Below, one piece after another: positions 43,381 to 51,354 of a stretch of DNA of 64,000 bases. This DNA comes from KBS-83 sp051025295 (lineage in GTDB: Bacteria; Acidobacteriota; Terriglobia; Terriglobales; Acidobacteriaceae), in NCBI GenBank assembly GCA_051025295.1, contig JBMGJV010000003.1. The stretch is one strand, 5' to 3'. The first letter of the stretch is position 1; each line of letters opens with the position of its first letter. The translations under genes and the position numbers were made by a program. The notes beneath the pieces are model-generated. The model saw only the letters and a list, made by a program, of their open reading frames with translations, ran no database searches and was not told the origin of the DNA.

Positions 43381-43693
43381 CGTTTCCTCCTGCCGAGGGC
43401 TTCACCCAGGGCTGAAGTGAAATACCAGAGAGAAGGATGAGAGCCCGTTTATGCTGAAAAAATCCGTAAGGCCCCCAAGGGACGCGCGGTCGGTTGCGGC
43501 CATTTGGCTTTTGCTCTTGGTGTCTAAGCCGTTCAGCAGCGTCCGATCTCTGGAAGTCCAGACACGCGACCTTTGCCAATGATGGGTTTCAACCTTGGCC
43601 GCTCAGGTGATGCGTCGAGGGCAGGTCGGCGACTGCAACCTGCCCCTAAGGATCAGTCATCTACGAAGGGCGGAGAAAGCCCTCGCAAATGAC
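43381..43693. other. Gap between small basic gene and serine recombinase gene
   Basis: 313 bases. Apart from the Shine-Dalgarno of the preceding gene (43386-43391) nothing is supported. No terminator hairpin is evident. Confidence 0.35.
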
Positions 43694-45838
43694 TCACGGG
43701 AGCTCACACGCGCTAGCCTCAGTCGAGGCAGGCTGTTCTGCCGGAACGTTTAGCTCGTCCCCCACGTGCGACTCTGCCGCAGGCGTGCTCTTGAGGGAGA
43801 GTTGATACCGGTGCCCAGGATCACTGCGGTTTGGGATCTTGGTAACCGTGAGGCGGGTATCAAGCTGATCAAGATGCGCCCAGAAGCACCGCGCGACCGC
43901 GCCGTAACCAACCTTCGGCTGATCAACCGGAAGAACGCTGTTGATCAGCGCAGCCCACAGAGTTGGGGACAATGGTCTGGAGGCAAGCTCGTGCTTGCTC
44001 TCAAGCAAGTGGACCAGGTAAGGAAGATGCGGGCACGCAAAGGCGTACGGATAGAGCCGAAACACGATCCCTAGCGATGTATCAACTGTGTGATGCTGGG
44101 GCTTTTGGGTACCCAAAAGTCCCAGCATCACAGCGGGTTTCGTGTCGTCTTTTCCAGCGAACATGTCGATTTCAGCGACCGCTTCGAAGTACGGCTCTCC
44201 GGTTTCATCTGTTCCGGGGAACAGGACGATACGCCGTATGTGCTGCTGGAGCACCTTCTTGGCAAACGCAGCATCGGACTGCAGAACGGAGAGGAGGTTG
44301 GCGATACGATCGCGGACGAGCTGACGAAGATCCGTTTCCGTGACGTCGAGCGACCTCAGATTGCGTGCCGCTGCGATCCTGATGTCCAGCCGATCCCGCT
44401 CAGACTGCCGATGCCGCAAGCGGCCGGAGAGTGCCTCGCGAGACGGATCCCCAACTGAGAGTTCTTCGATTTGGTCGAGCAGTGAGTCCATCCGGCGCTG
44501 ACAGTCCCTCCGGTTTGCTTCGAGAGCGGAAAGGTTGTCACCAGCGAGGGACGAACGGTGAGCGTTCCATTCCATCTCCAGCTCGGAGTGAACGGACTTG
44601 ACTACCTGGTTCCAGAGCGGTTCCTCCAGGAGGCTACTTGAGAGGACTTCGGTGATCTGAGCCGCGGCTCTCTCTTGCAGGATGCGGTAGGAGTTGGAGC
44701 ATCCGCGCCGCAACCTGAAGCTGGGACACGTGTAGGCTGATGTTTTGGCAGGACCATCCGCATACAAACGCCTGCCGCAAAGGCCGCAGCACAACAAACC
44801 GCTATACAGATAAGGCTTATTCTTGGCGCGGTTATAGCCTCCAAGCCTCCGTGCCTCCTGCTTACGCTCCAGTTCCTTGAGGCGCGCAGCTGCCCGATGC
44901 CACAGCTCGTCCGGAACGATCCGGAGATGGGGCATGTCAACCCTGACGTGCTCGTGAGCTGGCCTCTTCACGACCGTGATCTTTCCTGTTCGGGGGTGGA
45001 CCTGCTGCCTCTTCTGGTTCCACACGAAAACGCCCTTGTACTTCTCGTTGTGCAGGATCTTCTTGATGGCGTCGCCAGGCCAGCCTTTCCCGTTTCCGCG
45101 CGACCGAAACTGGGAGTTGCGAGGTACGCCCTCCTGGTTCAGCCGGACGGCGATGTTCCAGATCGTGTTGCCTTCCGCATAGAGCTCGAAAATGCGACGG
45201 ACCACGCTAGCTTGGTCCTCGACTACTTCCAGCCTGGTACCCTTGGTCGCCGCTCGGCCGATTGCGCCGGGAAATTCCAAATCTTCGTCAACGACAGCGC
45301 GGTACCCGTACGGCCAGCTGCCCGCAACATAGCCAGCGAGCACACGACCCTTTTGGGCAGCATGCACCTTGTGCCGGAGCCGTTGAATTTGCTGCTCATC
45401 GATCATCCCATGCATGCTGATGAGCATTTGGAAGTTGGGGTCTGCCGAGTCCAGACGCTGACTCACAAACAGCAGCTTCACTCCATGGTGCTCCACCAGC
45501 TTGTGGAACTGCAGCACGTCGCCAAGGTCGCGAGCGAGGCGTGAACTGTCATCAAATAGGATGTAGTCGAAGGGTCGAGGCTTCTGTCCGGCGGCAGCCT
45601 CGAGACTCTCCAGGCCTTTCCGACCCACCTTTGAGGTGCCAGACATGGCCGCATCGGTGTAGACGTGCTCGTGCAGGATCTCCCAGCCCTTCTGCTGCGC
45701 AAACTCGTCGCAGACTCTCCGCTGATCCTCAATCGATGCTGGCCGCTGCATCTGGGTCGAGTAGCGACCGTAGAAGGCGCAGCGCATATAGGTGGTGGAC
45801 TGGTTGTTCGTGCCGTTGATGATGTCTGATCTTTGCAT
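43694..45838 (-). CDS. Large serine recombinase
   Basis: A 714-residue site-specific recombinase. The N-terminal resolvase catalytic domain has the nucleophile Ser in FYGRYSTQMQRPASIEDQ and DDSSRLARDLGD; the recombinase domain follows (GSWPYGYR, WPGDAIKKILHNEKYKG), then a zinc ribbon (CCGLCGRRLYADG with YTCPSFRLRRGC) and a coiled-coil segment. Large serine recombinases move phages and conjugative elements using att sites. ATG 45838 is favoured by GGGGAA about 7 bases upstream. The C-terminal 130 residues are atypical and contain a 44-bp palindrome. It is a second integrase-class gene within the island. Confidence 0.92.
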   Translation of the reverse strand: MQRSDIINGTNNQSTTYMRCAFYGRYSTQMQRPASIEDQRRVCDEFAQQKGWEILHEHVYTDAAMSGTSKVGRKGLESLEAAAGQKPRPFDYILFDDSSRLARDLGDVLQFHKLVEHHGVKLLFVSQRLDSADPNFQMLISMHGMIDEQQIQRLRHKVHAAQKGRVLAGYVAGSWPYGYRAVVDEDLEFPGAIGRAATKGTRLEVVEDQASVVRRIFELYAEGNTIWNIAVRLNQEGVPRNSQFRSRGNGKGWPGDAIKKILHNEKYKGVFVWNQKRQQVHPRTGKITVVKRPAHEHVRVDMPHLRIVPDELWHRAAARLKELERKQEARRLGGYNRAKNKPYLYSGLLCCGLCGRRLYADGPAKTSAYTCPSFRLRRGCSNSYRILQERAAAQITEVLSSSLLEEPLWNQVVKSVHSELEMEWNAHRSSLAGDNLSALEANRRDCQRRMDSLLDQIEELSVGDPSREALSGRLRHRQSERDRLDIRIAAARNLRSLDVTETDLRQLVRDRIANLLSVLQSDAAFAKKVLQQHIRRIVLFPGTDETGEPYFEAVAEIDMFAGKDDTKPAVMLGLLGTQKPQHHTVDTSLGIVFRLYPYAFACPHLPYLVHLLESKHELASRPLSPTLWAALINSVLPVDQPKVGYGAVARCFWAHLDQLDTRLTVTKIPNRSDPGHRYQLSLKSTPAAESHVGDELNVPAEQPASTEASACELP
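44089..44132. repeat. 44-bp near-perfect palindrome inside recombinase gene
   Basis: Left arm 44089-44110, right arm 44111-44132, no loop. Each arm is 22 bases; 21 of 22 positions pair, with one G:T mismatch ten positions from the centre. The centre is GGGTACCC. It lies where the conserved recombinase sequence gives way to an unusual C-terminal tail. Confidence 0.85.
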
Positions 45839-45880
45839 TGTCATTTCCCCTTGTGTTGCAGCCAGCATTAATGTCGGAAG

Positions 45881-46198
45881 TCAACGATCGCGTCCCGGGA
45901 GCCTGTCATTGGGATCAACTTCTGGCCGGTCCAGCTCCGTCAAGAGGGTGGCCAGAATGCTCCGCGCAACAATCTTCGCGAGTCCGTCGTCGACCAATCG
46001 CCCCATACAAGCGGCCAAGTCGTCCTTCGAGCGAAACCGAATGGAGACGGATCGTTTGTTCTTCTCGGCAGTTCGCCTGCCGCATGAAAGGGAATACTGC
46101 ATAACGAGGGCGTCCCCAGAATTTGGGGGTTGGTTTGTGCTCGGGGTCTTCGAAGCGGCTGTTGGCGGATTAGCGCGCCTGGTAGTCATATCTTTCAT
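45881..46198 (-). CDS. Hypothetical protein upstream of serine recombinase
   Basis: A 105-residue protein with a low-complexity Thr/Asn/Pro N-terminus and a compact C-terminal half (RSVSIRFRSKDDLAACMGRL, VDDGLAKIVARSILATLL). The last part is helical and could be a small DNA-binding or recombinase-directionality protein. It lies 42 bases upstream of the recombinase start on the same strand. Ribosome site weak. Confidence 0.45.
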   Translation of the reverse strand: MKDMTTRRANPPTAASKTPSTNQPPNSGDALVMQYSLSCGRRTAEKNKRSVSIRFRSKDDLAACMGRLVDDGLAKIVARSILATLLTELDRPEVDPNDRLPGRDR

Positions 46199-47213
46199 CT
46201 ACAGAGCTAAGGGGCCGAAGGGGTAGTTTGCAGTGAAGATCGCCCCGTCTCCCCATGGGCATCACGCTTGGCTCAACGCCGACCTGTGGTCAACCAAAGG
46301 TCAAAGCTGGTTTGCTCACCTTCGGCTAGTTGCCAACACGGCGACACACCGATGTCGCGAGGGAAATGCTGCAGCATGCCCATCCGATTGACGGGAAGCG
46401 CAGAAAATACCTGCCCGACGGTTTGGCAAAAGACTGCAGCGATGAGGCTTCGACCGGGTCTGGACGCGATACGGTGGTAGCGACCAGCCGTTGCTCGGAA
46501 TTCGCCAGTGGGTCGAAGCGCTGACTTCGGATGAGCCGAGCTAGGTGGCCGACGGGCTATTTAAGAGGCATGAAGGTCAACGCGGTCTGCAACAAAGAAC
46601 CCTGCACTCGTGACATGCGCCTCTAAACATTACCGAGATGCGCTCTTGGGCTGTAGATCCAACGTGTGAACAACTCCATCCAGCTCTCCGTCGCTGGCTT
46701 CATCCTCGATCTGCTGCAGCTTGACGACTTCCCATCGGTGATCAGCTACATTCATCATCAATGGACACGTTCCCGGCGTATCTTGGGCAGCCAAAGATGA
46801 CTGGCGGTCTCCTACAGCAAATCCGATCTGCGGGACTAATCTCCCCAGCGCACTGGTGTTCCGGTTTCCGCTTCACAGGAAACCTCTCCCCTTCCTGCCG
46901 TGACGCGAGACAACCTCTGTATGTCTCTCATGGCACTTGGGCGAAACGGTCCGGAGGGGATTCTGCTTCGAAGATGGCGAGCTGAAGGAGGACGGACTGG
47001 AAGACTGGGACAGATTCTGGCACCCCATGCACGCCGAGCTACGGGTGCGTGCATCCCTTACGGAGTGCCCCACGTTTAGTTTGGGAGGGTGAAGCGGACA
47101 ATCGTGGCGACGTATCAGAGCCGAGCTGAAGTGTCACCCTACTCAAGGAAAACTGTACTGTTCTGGACGGACCGGGGCTGCCCCAATGAAGAGGCAGATC
47201 TTGAGACCACAAG
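46199..47213. other. Island gap of about 1 kb without a supported gene
   Basis: Frames up to 74 codons are present but look like chance. The most protein-like short frame is on the minus strand at 46630-46758 (42 residues, starting MMNVADHRWEVVKLQQIEDE), with no ribosome binding site; it is recorded here, not as a gene. No terminator or repeat of note was seen. Confidence 0.4.
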
Positions 47214-47531
47214 ATGAACGTCCCATTCGATGCCACTGAGCACCACATTTTCGCGGGCCTGCGCTGCGTCCGCCCATCGTGGTCTCATTCAAACGAGCGC
47301 TTCTTCCGACGTGAGGAGTTCTTGCTAGTGGTTCATCGCTGCCATGCCCTCGGGTTCGAGATCTACGGTCTCGAGGTGTTCACCCAGGCAGGTGAGTGGG
47401 TGGCAGTCGAAATAAACCCCGGCACACCGGGCGCAAGTTGGGTGAAAGAGGTCGTGATTCGATTGACCGCCCCTGGCCTGCTGTGCTCTGCGACCTACGC
47501 TCCGTCCAGGCGGTTCCTTGAGGCTCCCTAG
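47214..47531 (+). CDS. Hypothetical island protein
   Basis: A 105-residue protein with a compact alpha/beta composition (RREEFLLVVHRCHALGFEIY, GLEVFTQAGEWVAVEINPG). No signal peptide or membrane helix. Ribosome site weak (GAGACC about 7 bases before the ATG). No family recognised. Confidence 0.45.
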   Translation: MNVPFDATEHHIFAGLRCVRPSWSHSNERFFRREEFLLVVHRCHALGFEIYGLEVFTQAGEWVAVEINPGTPGASWVKEVVIRLTAPGLLCSATYAPSRRFLEAP

Positions 47532-47698
47532 GACCGGCGAGAAGCAGTTGGAGCCTTCAGATCGACCGGTGCCTCGGCATGTACGCAGTTGCCGCTGGGC
47601 GGAACACAGACTGAGTACGAGTTGAGGAACGACCAGAATGCGATTCGAGTGGATCGAAGAACCAGCGACCACGTGTCTGTCTTAGCTACAATAATTCG

Positions 47699-47911
47699 AT
47701 GGACAAGCATCAGATCAACGCGAGACTCAATGAGATCACCAGACTACTTCAATCTGGGACGCAGGACCGCGTTCTAGGGAGTAATGAACGAGTCCCAGAT
47801 GTCGAATCGCTCACTCCTGAGCGGCGTGATCAACTTCTGCAAGAGCAGAGGGAACTCCACTTGGAATCGGCTATGCTGTCTGGCCAGCGGAGTGAGAGTC
47901 ATAGACTCTAA
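47699..47911 (+). CDS. Small helical protein followed by a terminator
   Basis: A 70-residue, strongly charged helical protein (HQINARLNEITRLLQSGT, TPERRDQLLQEQRELHLESA) likely to form a coiled coil. TACAAT at 47687-47692 sits 7 bases before the ATG, so a leaderless transcript is possible. A clear Rho-independent terminator follows the stop by 8 bases. The gene is supported mainly by this terminator and composition. Confidence 0.6.
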   Translation: MDKHQINARLNEITRLLQSGTQDRVLGSNERVPDVESLTPERRDQLLQEQRELHLESAMLSGQRSESHRL

Positions 47912-47918
47912 ACGCACG

Positions 47919-47950
47919 AAAGCCCCGGAGCTGACCGGGGCTTTTCTTTT
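47919..47950 (+). terminator. Rho-independent terminator
   Basis: AAAGCCCCGG (47919-47928), loop AGCTGA, CCGGGGCTTT (47935-47944), then a T-rich tail TTCTTTT region to 47950. A 10-bp stem with a U-tract, ending the 47699-47911 gene. Confidence 0.9.
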
Positions 47951-47994
47951 CAGCCATATTCCGGGTCGCGGCAAGGGCGGGGGTATTCCCCTCC

Positions 47995-48249
47995 ATGCGA
48001 AAGCTCATAAAAATGCGAGACCTCCTTGAACGTATTCCCGTATCGCGTGCCCACATTTACAGCATGATCTCGGATGGCAGGTTTCCACGCCAGGTTCATC
48101 TGGGTGGCACCGGTGCGTTCTGGGTCGAGTCCGAAGTTGAGGCTTGGATCGAGCAACACATTGCCGCTGCCGACGCGCAGCTTGCTGGCAGCATGCCGCA
48201 AGAGGCGGAGCCGAGTCGCACACAGCTCCGCGCGCGGGTGGGGCTCTAA
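47995..48249 (+). CDS. AlpA-family phage regulatory / excisionase-like protein
   Basis: An 84-residue MerR-like HTH protein: KLIKMRDLLERIPVSRAHIY, SMISDGRFPRQVHLGGTGA, FWVESEVEAWIEQ. This is the AlpA (DUF Phage_AlpA) pattern. AlpA-type proteins activate or assist excision of P4-like integrases. It is near the right end of an element whose integrase is P4-type, so it is a good candidate for the directionality factor of this island (inference). Confidence 0.85.
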   Translation: MRKLIKMRDLLERIPVSRAHIYSMISDGRFPRQVHLGGTGAFWVESEVEAWIEQHIAAADAQLAGSMPQEAEPSRTQLRARVGL

Positions 48250-48550
48250 GGTACTTAGACAAATGCGCCCTCGTTCCATTGATTTCATTGTCGGAATGGA
48301 TGCTTGGCGCAAGCAGCCAGCCTTTGTCTAGCGGTGTCCACTCTCGCCAACAACCGAAACCAGACAACGCGTACCACTGGGCAGCGGGGGGAGGGCGGCG
48401 ACAGCTTGCGTTTGGAACGATCATTTCGGACATGTGGGTGTCCTTCTAGAAGGTAATACCCTTCGGGCGGGGAGACCTCCATCTATCGCTGAGACTGCCA
48501 CTTTCCCACAGAACCACCTCTGACGTTGCCTTGTAGAATCCGCTCAGCCG
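48250..48550. other. Noncoding gap with copy of the att-flank repeat
   Basis: No gene supported. It contains a 25-base near-copy (48317-48341, two mismatches) of the sequence spanning the right edge of tRNA-Gln (27876-27900). See findings. Confidence 0.5.
48317..48341 (+). repeat. Imperfect copy of the attL flank
   Basis: 25 bases matching 27876-27900 at 23 positions, starting CCAGC and ending GCGGTGTCCAC. Lies 1.2 kb inside attR. May be a remnant of an older attachment end or a structural repeat of the element. Confidence 0.7.
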
Positions 48551-49449
48551 ATGCGACAACACACGGTTCCTAGGTCGTATCTCAAGGCGTGGTTAGAGCC
48601 GTTCACGCCTCCTGGACAGGACGCCGCAATCTGGCGCATACCGGTCACGGATCGCACACCTGTAGAGCCCTTTCGACGGAGCCCCGCAAAGTCTTTCGTC
48701 GTCACCGATCGGTATACCGTCACCCTCAGTGATGGCACCAGGAGCTTCCATGTCGAGCAGACGCTGGGCGCCTGGAGGCCGCTTACGTAGGTGTACTACA
48801 GCACATCCGGCGCGGTGATCCTCTGACCGATCGCCAGAGAGGATATCTGGCTGCATTCACTGCGGGGATGATGGGAAGGTCCGAGAAGCGAACAGCACAC
48901 TTTGAGGCGCAATTCACTCGGATCGCCCGGAAGCACGACAGGTTACAGAAGGAGTTCGGATCGGGTCAGGACGAGTCACACGCCGAACACGCGCTGCAGA
49001 ACATTCGCCCGGACGTTGTGCGCTGGACGATTGAGTGTGCAACTCCGATCTTATTCGGCATGCATCTGTCGATCCTCACAACCGATGACGAACTCGGCTT
49101 TGTGACCTCGGATGCGCCTGCATTCATGTACAACCCGATCGCATACAAGCTGCCGCCTTTTTATCGCAGCCCGGGCCTCCTGCAGAAGGAGATCGAGGTG
49201 ACCCTGCCTATCACACCGCGTCATCTCCTTTTGTATAGACACGACGGACGGGTCGCCTCCCGCCTGAAGATTCCACGATCGGTAGTCGATGAGGCTAACC
49301 GGAATCTGGTGTGGACAGGGACGGAGATCGTTTCGTGGAAGGGACAAACAAGACCCGAGTGGTTTGTCCAACGAGACCCGCCCCCCGACGCCTGGGAGAA
49401 CACGCCCGAGGGCAGAGCCTCGGCACAAGCACCCGCTCTACCTGAGTAG
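48551..49449 (+). pseudogene. DUF4238-family protein, interrupted by one frameshift
   Basis: The first frame (48551-48790) reads MRQHTVPRSYLKAWLEPFTP, a typical DUF4238 N-terminus, down to FHVEQTLG. From there the second frame continues without loss: LEAAYVGVLQHIRRGDPLTD, then RQRGYLAAFTAGMMGRSEKR, and onward to 49449 with TTDDELGFVTSDAPAF. One missing base near 48766-48770 splits the gene; restoring it gives an uninterrupted DUF4238 protein of about 300 residues. It may be a true frameshift or a sequencing error. DUF4238 proteins have unknown function and often occur in accessory or defence regions. Confidence 0.75.
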
Positions 49450-49465
49450 GTATGATTGTAGGTAT
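49445..49465 (+). repeat. Right cluster of TGYAGGTAT repeats (probable integrase arm-type sites)
   Basis: Two copies, AGTAGGTAT (49445-49453) and TGTAGGTAT (49457-49465), start 12 bases apart, 44 bases inside attR. They match the left cluster. The spacing of 12 matches the 11-base spacing of one left pair. Confidence 0.5.
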
Positions 49466-49508
49466 TAAGACACAATTCCGGCATAAACCGTGTGTTTCGA
49501 ACGCAAAG

Positions 49509-49528
49509 GAATCCCTGGGGGGCAACCA
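49509..49528 (+). repeat. attR, right direct repeat of the island
   Basis: Exact 20-base copy of the tRNA-Gln 3' end (27859-27878). No tRNA precedes it, so it is the duplicated junction that marks the right end of the element. The chromosome resumes after it, 169 bases before the TPR gene stop. Confidence 0.92.
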
Positions 49529-49697
49529 TCTCACAACTGAGACCTTATTCATCGTGCCTCTGCACGAAGTCGAAACTGCGCCTGTGAAGGGCGTTTCCGC
49601 GAGCGTTCACGTGCCCGTTGCGCCGACAGATGGCTCAGCGACCAAAGCCCGAGTCTTTGGTGGGAGTAGAGCACGAGCCTCAGACTGCAGCGCCGCG

Positions 49698-51206
49698 TCA
49701 TTTCGAAGAGGCATCATCCTCCACCAGCTTGTAGCGGTACTGTTCATGCTCTTCGTTGGTCGCTTGCTGACGGAGAAGAGCGAGCCGCTTGAGTAGTCCC
49801 GGGACTTCGGTCTTTTCATCCGTTCTGCGCAGCGCCTGGATGAGGTGGTACACGGCGGACTGGTCTTTGGGATCCAACTCCATGGCTTTCCTGCACTGGA
49901 TGGTGGCTTCCAAGTATTGGCCTGACTTCAGATACAGCTTTGCCAACACACTGCGCGCGGGCCCGAGCGTGGGGCGGAGTGCGACAGCCTGCTTCGCCGA
50001 ACGCATCGCGGTTTGGAATTCGATGCTGCCGGGCTCTGCTCCTTGCTCCAGAAGGATGTCGGCCCTGAGGTAGAGAAGAATCGGATCGTCGGGTTTGCGT
50101 GCAAGTTTCTCCTGCACACCTCCGAGAGCATGATCCAAATCGTTCTGCTGCACGGCGGCCAGCCCCTGAGCAGCGATGCTGAGGGCCTGGGTTGGATCGA
50201 GTTCATAGGCCTTCTCGAAGTCGGCCTGGGCCTTCTCGTATTCGGCAAGCTGGACATAGAGAACGCCCCGTGCAAAGTACAACGGCGCAGCTTTGGGCTG
50301 CAGCGTAAGGCCCTCGTTCACCACATTGATGCCAACCTGGAATGACTGGTGGGTGGAGGAGAGCGCTGCGAAATCTTCGTACAGATTCACGTTCTGTGGA
50401 TCGAGCAATATGGCTTGCCGGATCGCGTCGACTGCTTTCTGCGTGTCGTGGGCGTCCTCGTATGCGGTGGATGCGAGCTCCAGCGTACGCGCGTCGGGGT
50501 TCGAGCCCAGGAGCGGAGCGAGTGTGAGGATTGCCTGGTCCTGCTGATGAGCCATCAACTGAATCGAAGCCAAAACCTGCCGTTCACTCCGGTCATCAGG
50601 ATTCAGGGCCAGTGTTCGAGCGAAGACTGCGGCCGCCTCGCTGAGCCGGTTGAGTCTGACCAGGCAGACACCGTAGGCGTGCAAAGCGGGAAGCTTCTGC
50701 TCGAAGAGGGCGGCGGCTTTTTCGAAATGCTTGCTTGCCGCAGCGCAGTCGCCGTGTTGGAACTGGAGCACGGCGAGCATGCCGTGGCTCATGACGTCGT
50801 TCGGGTTCAGCCGCAGCAGGTGATCGATGTAGGGAAGGGCGGCAAGATCACCGGCATCGAATTCGATCTGGGCAGCCCCCTGCAGAGCGGCGACGTTGTC
50901 CGGAGAGAGCCGCAGCGCATGCCGGAAGGAGCTGAGCGCTTTCTTCTGGTCGCCCGCGCCGCCGTAAGCGACGCCCTGCATCGTCCAGAGCTGTGCATTG
51001 CCGGGGTGTTGAACGAGCGCGGTATGAATGAGTGCGAGCGCCTTTGGGTACTGCTGGTCGCGGAGTGCGGAGACGATGGAGTCGTTACCAGTTTGCGCGA
51101 ACAGCGTGGGCAACAGAAAAAACGAAAGCGCGAGGCAGAGAAGTGCACGCAAGCACCCCTTCGCGATCAGGCCGCCGCGCATACCAGCTTTCATTCGGGG
51201 GTCCAT
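49698..51206 (-). CDS. Secreted TPR protein of the sugar-utilisation locus, copy 2
   Basis: About 502 residues with a signal sequence (LRALLCLALSFFLLPTLFA) and TPR units throughout (SIVSALRDQQYPKALALIHT, LWTMQGVAYGGAGDQKKALS). It is a paralogue of the TPR protein at 56684-58177: SIVSAL-x-x-x, the QLW-x-QG-AY-G-GDQ block, and LYLARGVLYVQLA-type YFARGVLYVQLAEYEKAQAD are shared. It lies downstream of the TonB-dependent receptor on the same strand, 148 bases away. TPR scaffolding is the usual role. Start chosen at ATG 51206; two further in-frame ATGs at 51194 and 51182 are possible. Confidence 0.75.
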   Translation of the reverse strand: MDPRMKAGMRGGLIAKGCLRALLCLALSFFLLPTLFAQTGNDSIVSALRDQQYPKALALIHTALVQHPGNAQLWTMQGVAYGGAGDQKKALSSFRHALRLSPDNVAALQGAAQIEFDAGDLAALPYIDHLLRLNPNDVMSHGMLAVLQFQHGDCAAASKHFEKAAALFEQKLPALHAYGVCLVRLNRLSEAAAVFARTLALNPDDRSERQVLASIQLMAHQQDQAILTLAPLLGSNPDARTLELASTAYEDAHDTQKAVDAIRQAILLDPQNVNLYEDFAALSSTHQSFQVGINVVNEGLTLQPKAAPLYFARGVLYVQLAEYEKAQADFEKAYELDPTQALSIAAQGLAAVQQNDLDHALGGVQEKLARKPDDPILLYLRADILLEQGAEPGSIEFQTAMRSAKQAVALRPTLGPARSVLAKLYLKSGQYLEATIQCRKAMELDPKDQSAVYHLIQALRRTDEKTEVPGLLKRLALLRQQATNEEHEQYRYKLVEDDASSK

Positions 51207-51354
51207 GGGGGAGCGATTCCAACGCAGGGATGAGGTTTGTTCTCGGCAGCTTATCGAATGGCTATCTCGAATGCGGGACATGACTGTTCGATACAAAGAA
51301 AACAGGCCGACGGTGGGGAAGCGCCGGCCTGCTGTTTGTTGATGCGTAGCGTGG

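Noticed and set aside
46268..47054. Several 60-75 codon frames on both strands in the 1 kb gap
   Set aside because: No ribosome sites and noise-like composition.
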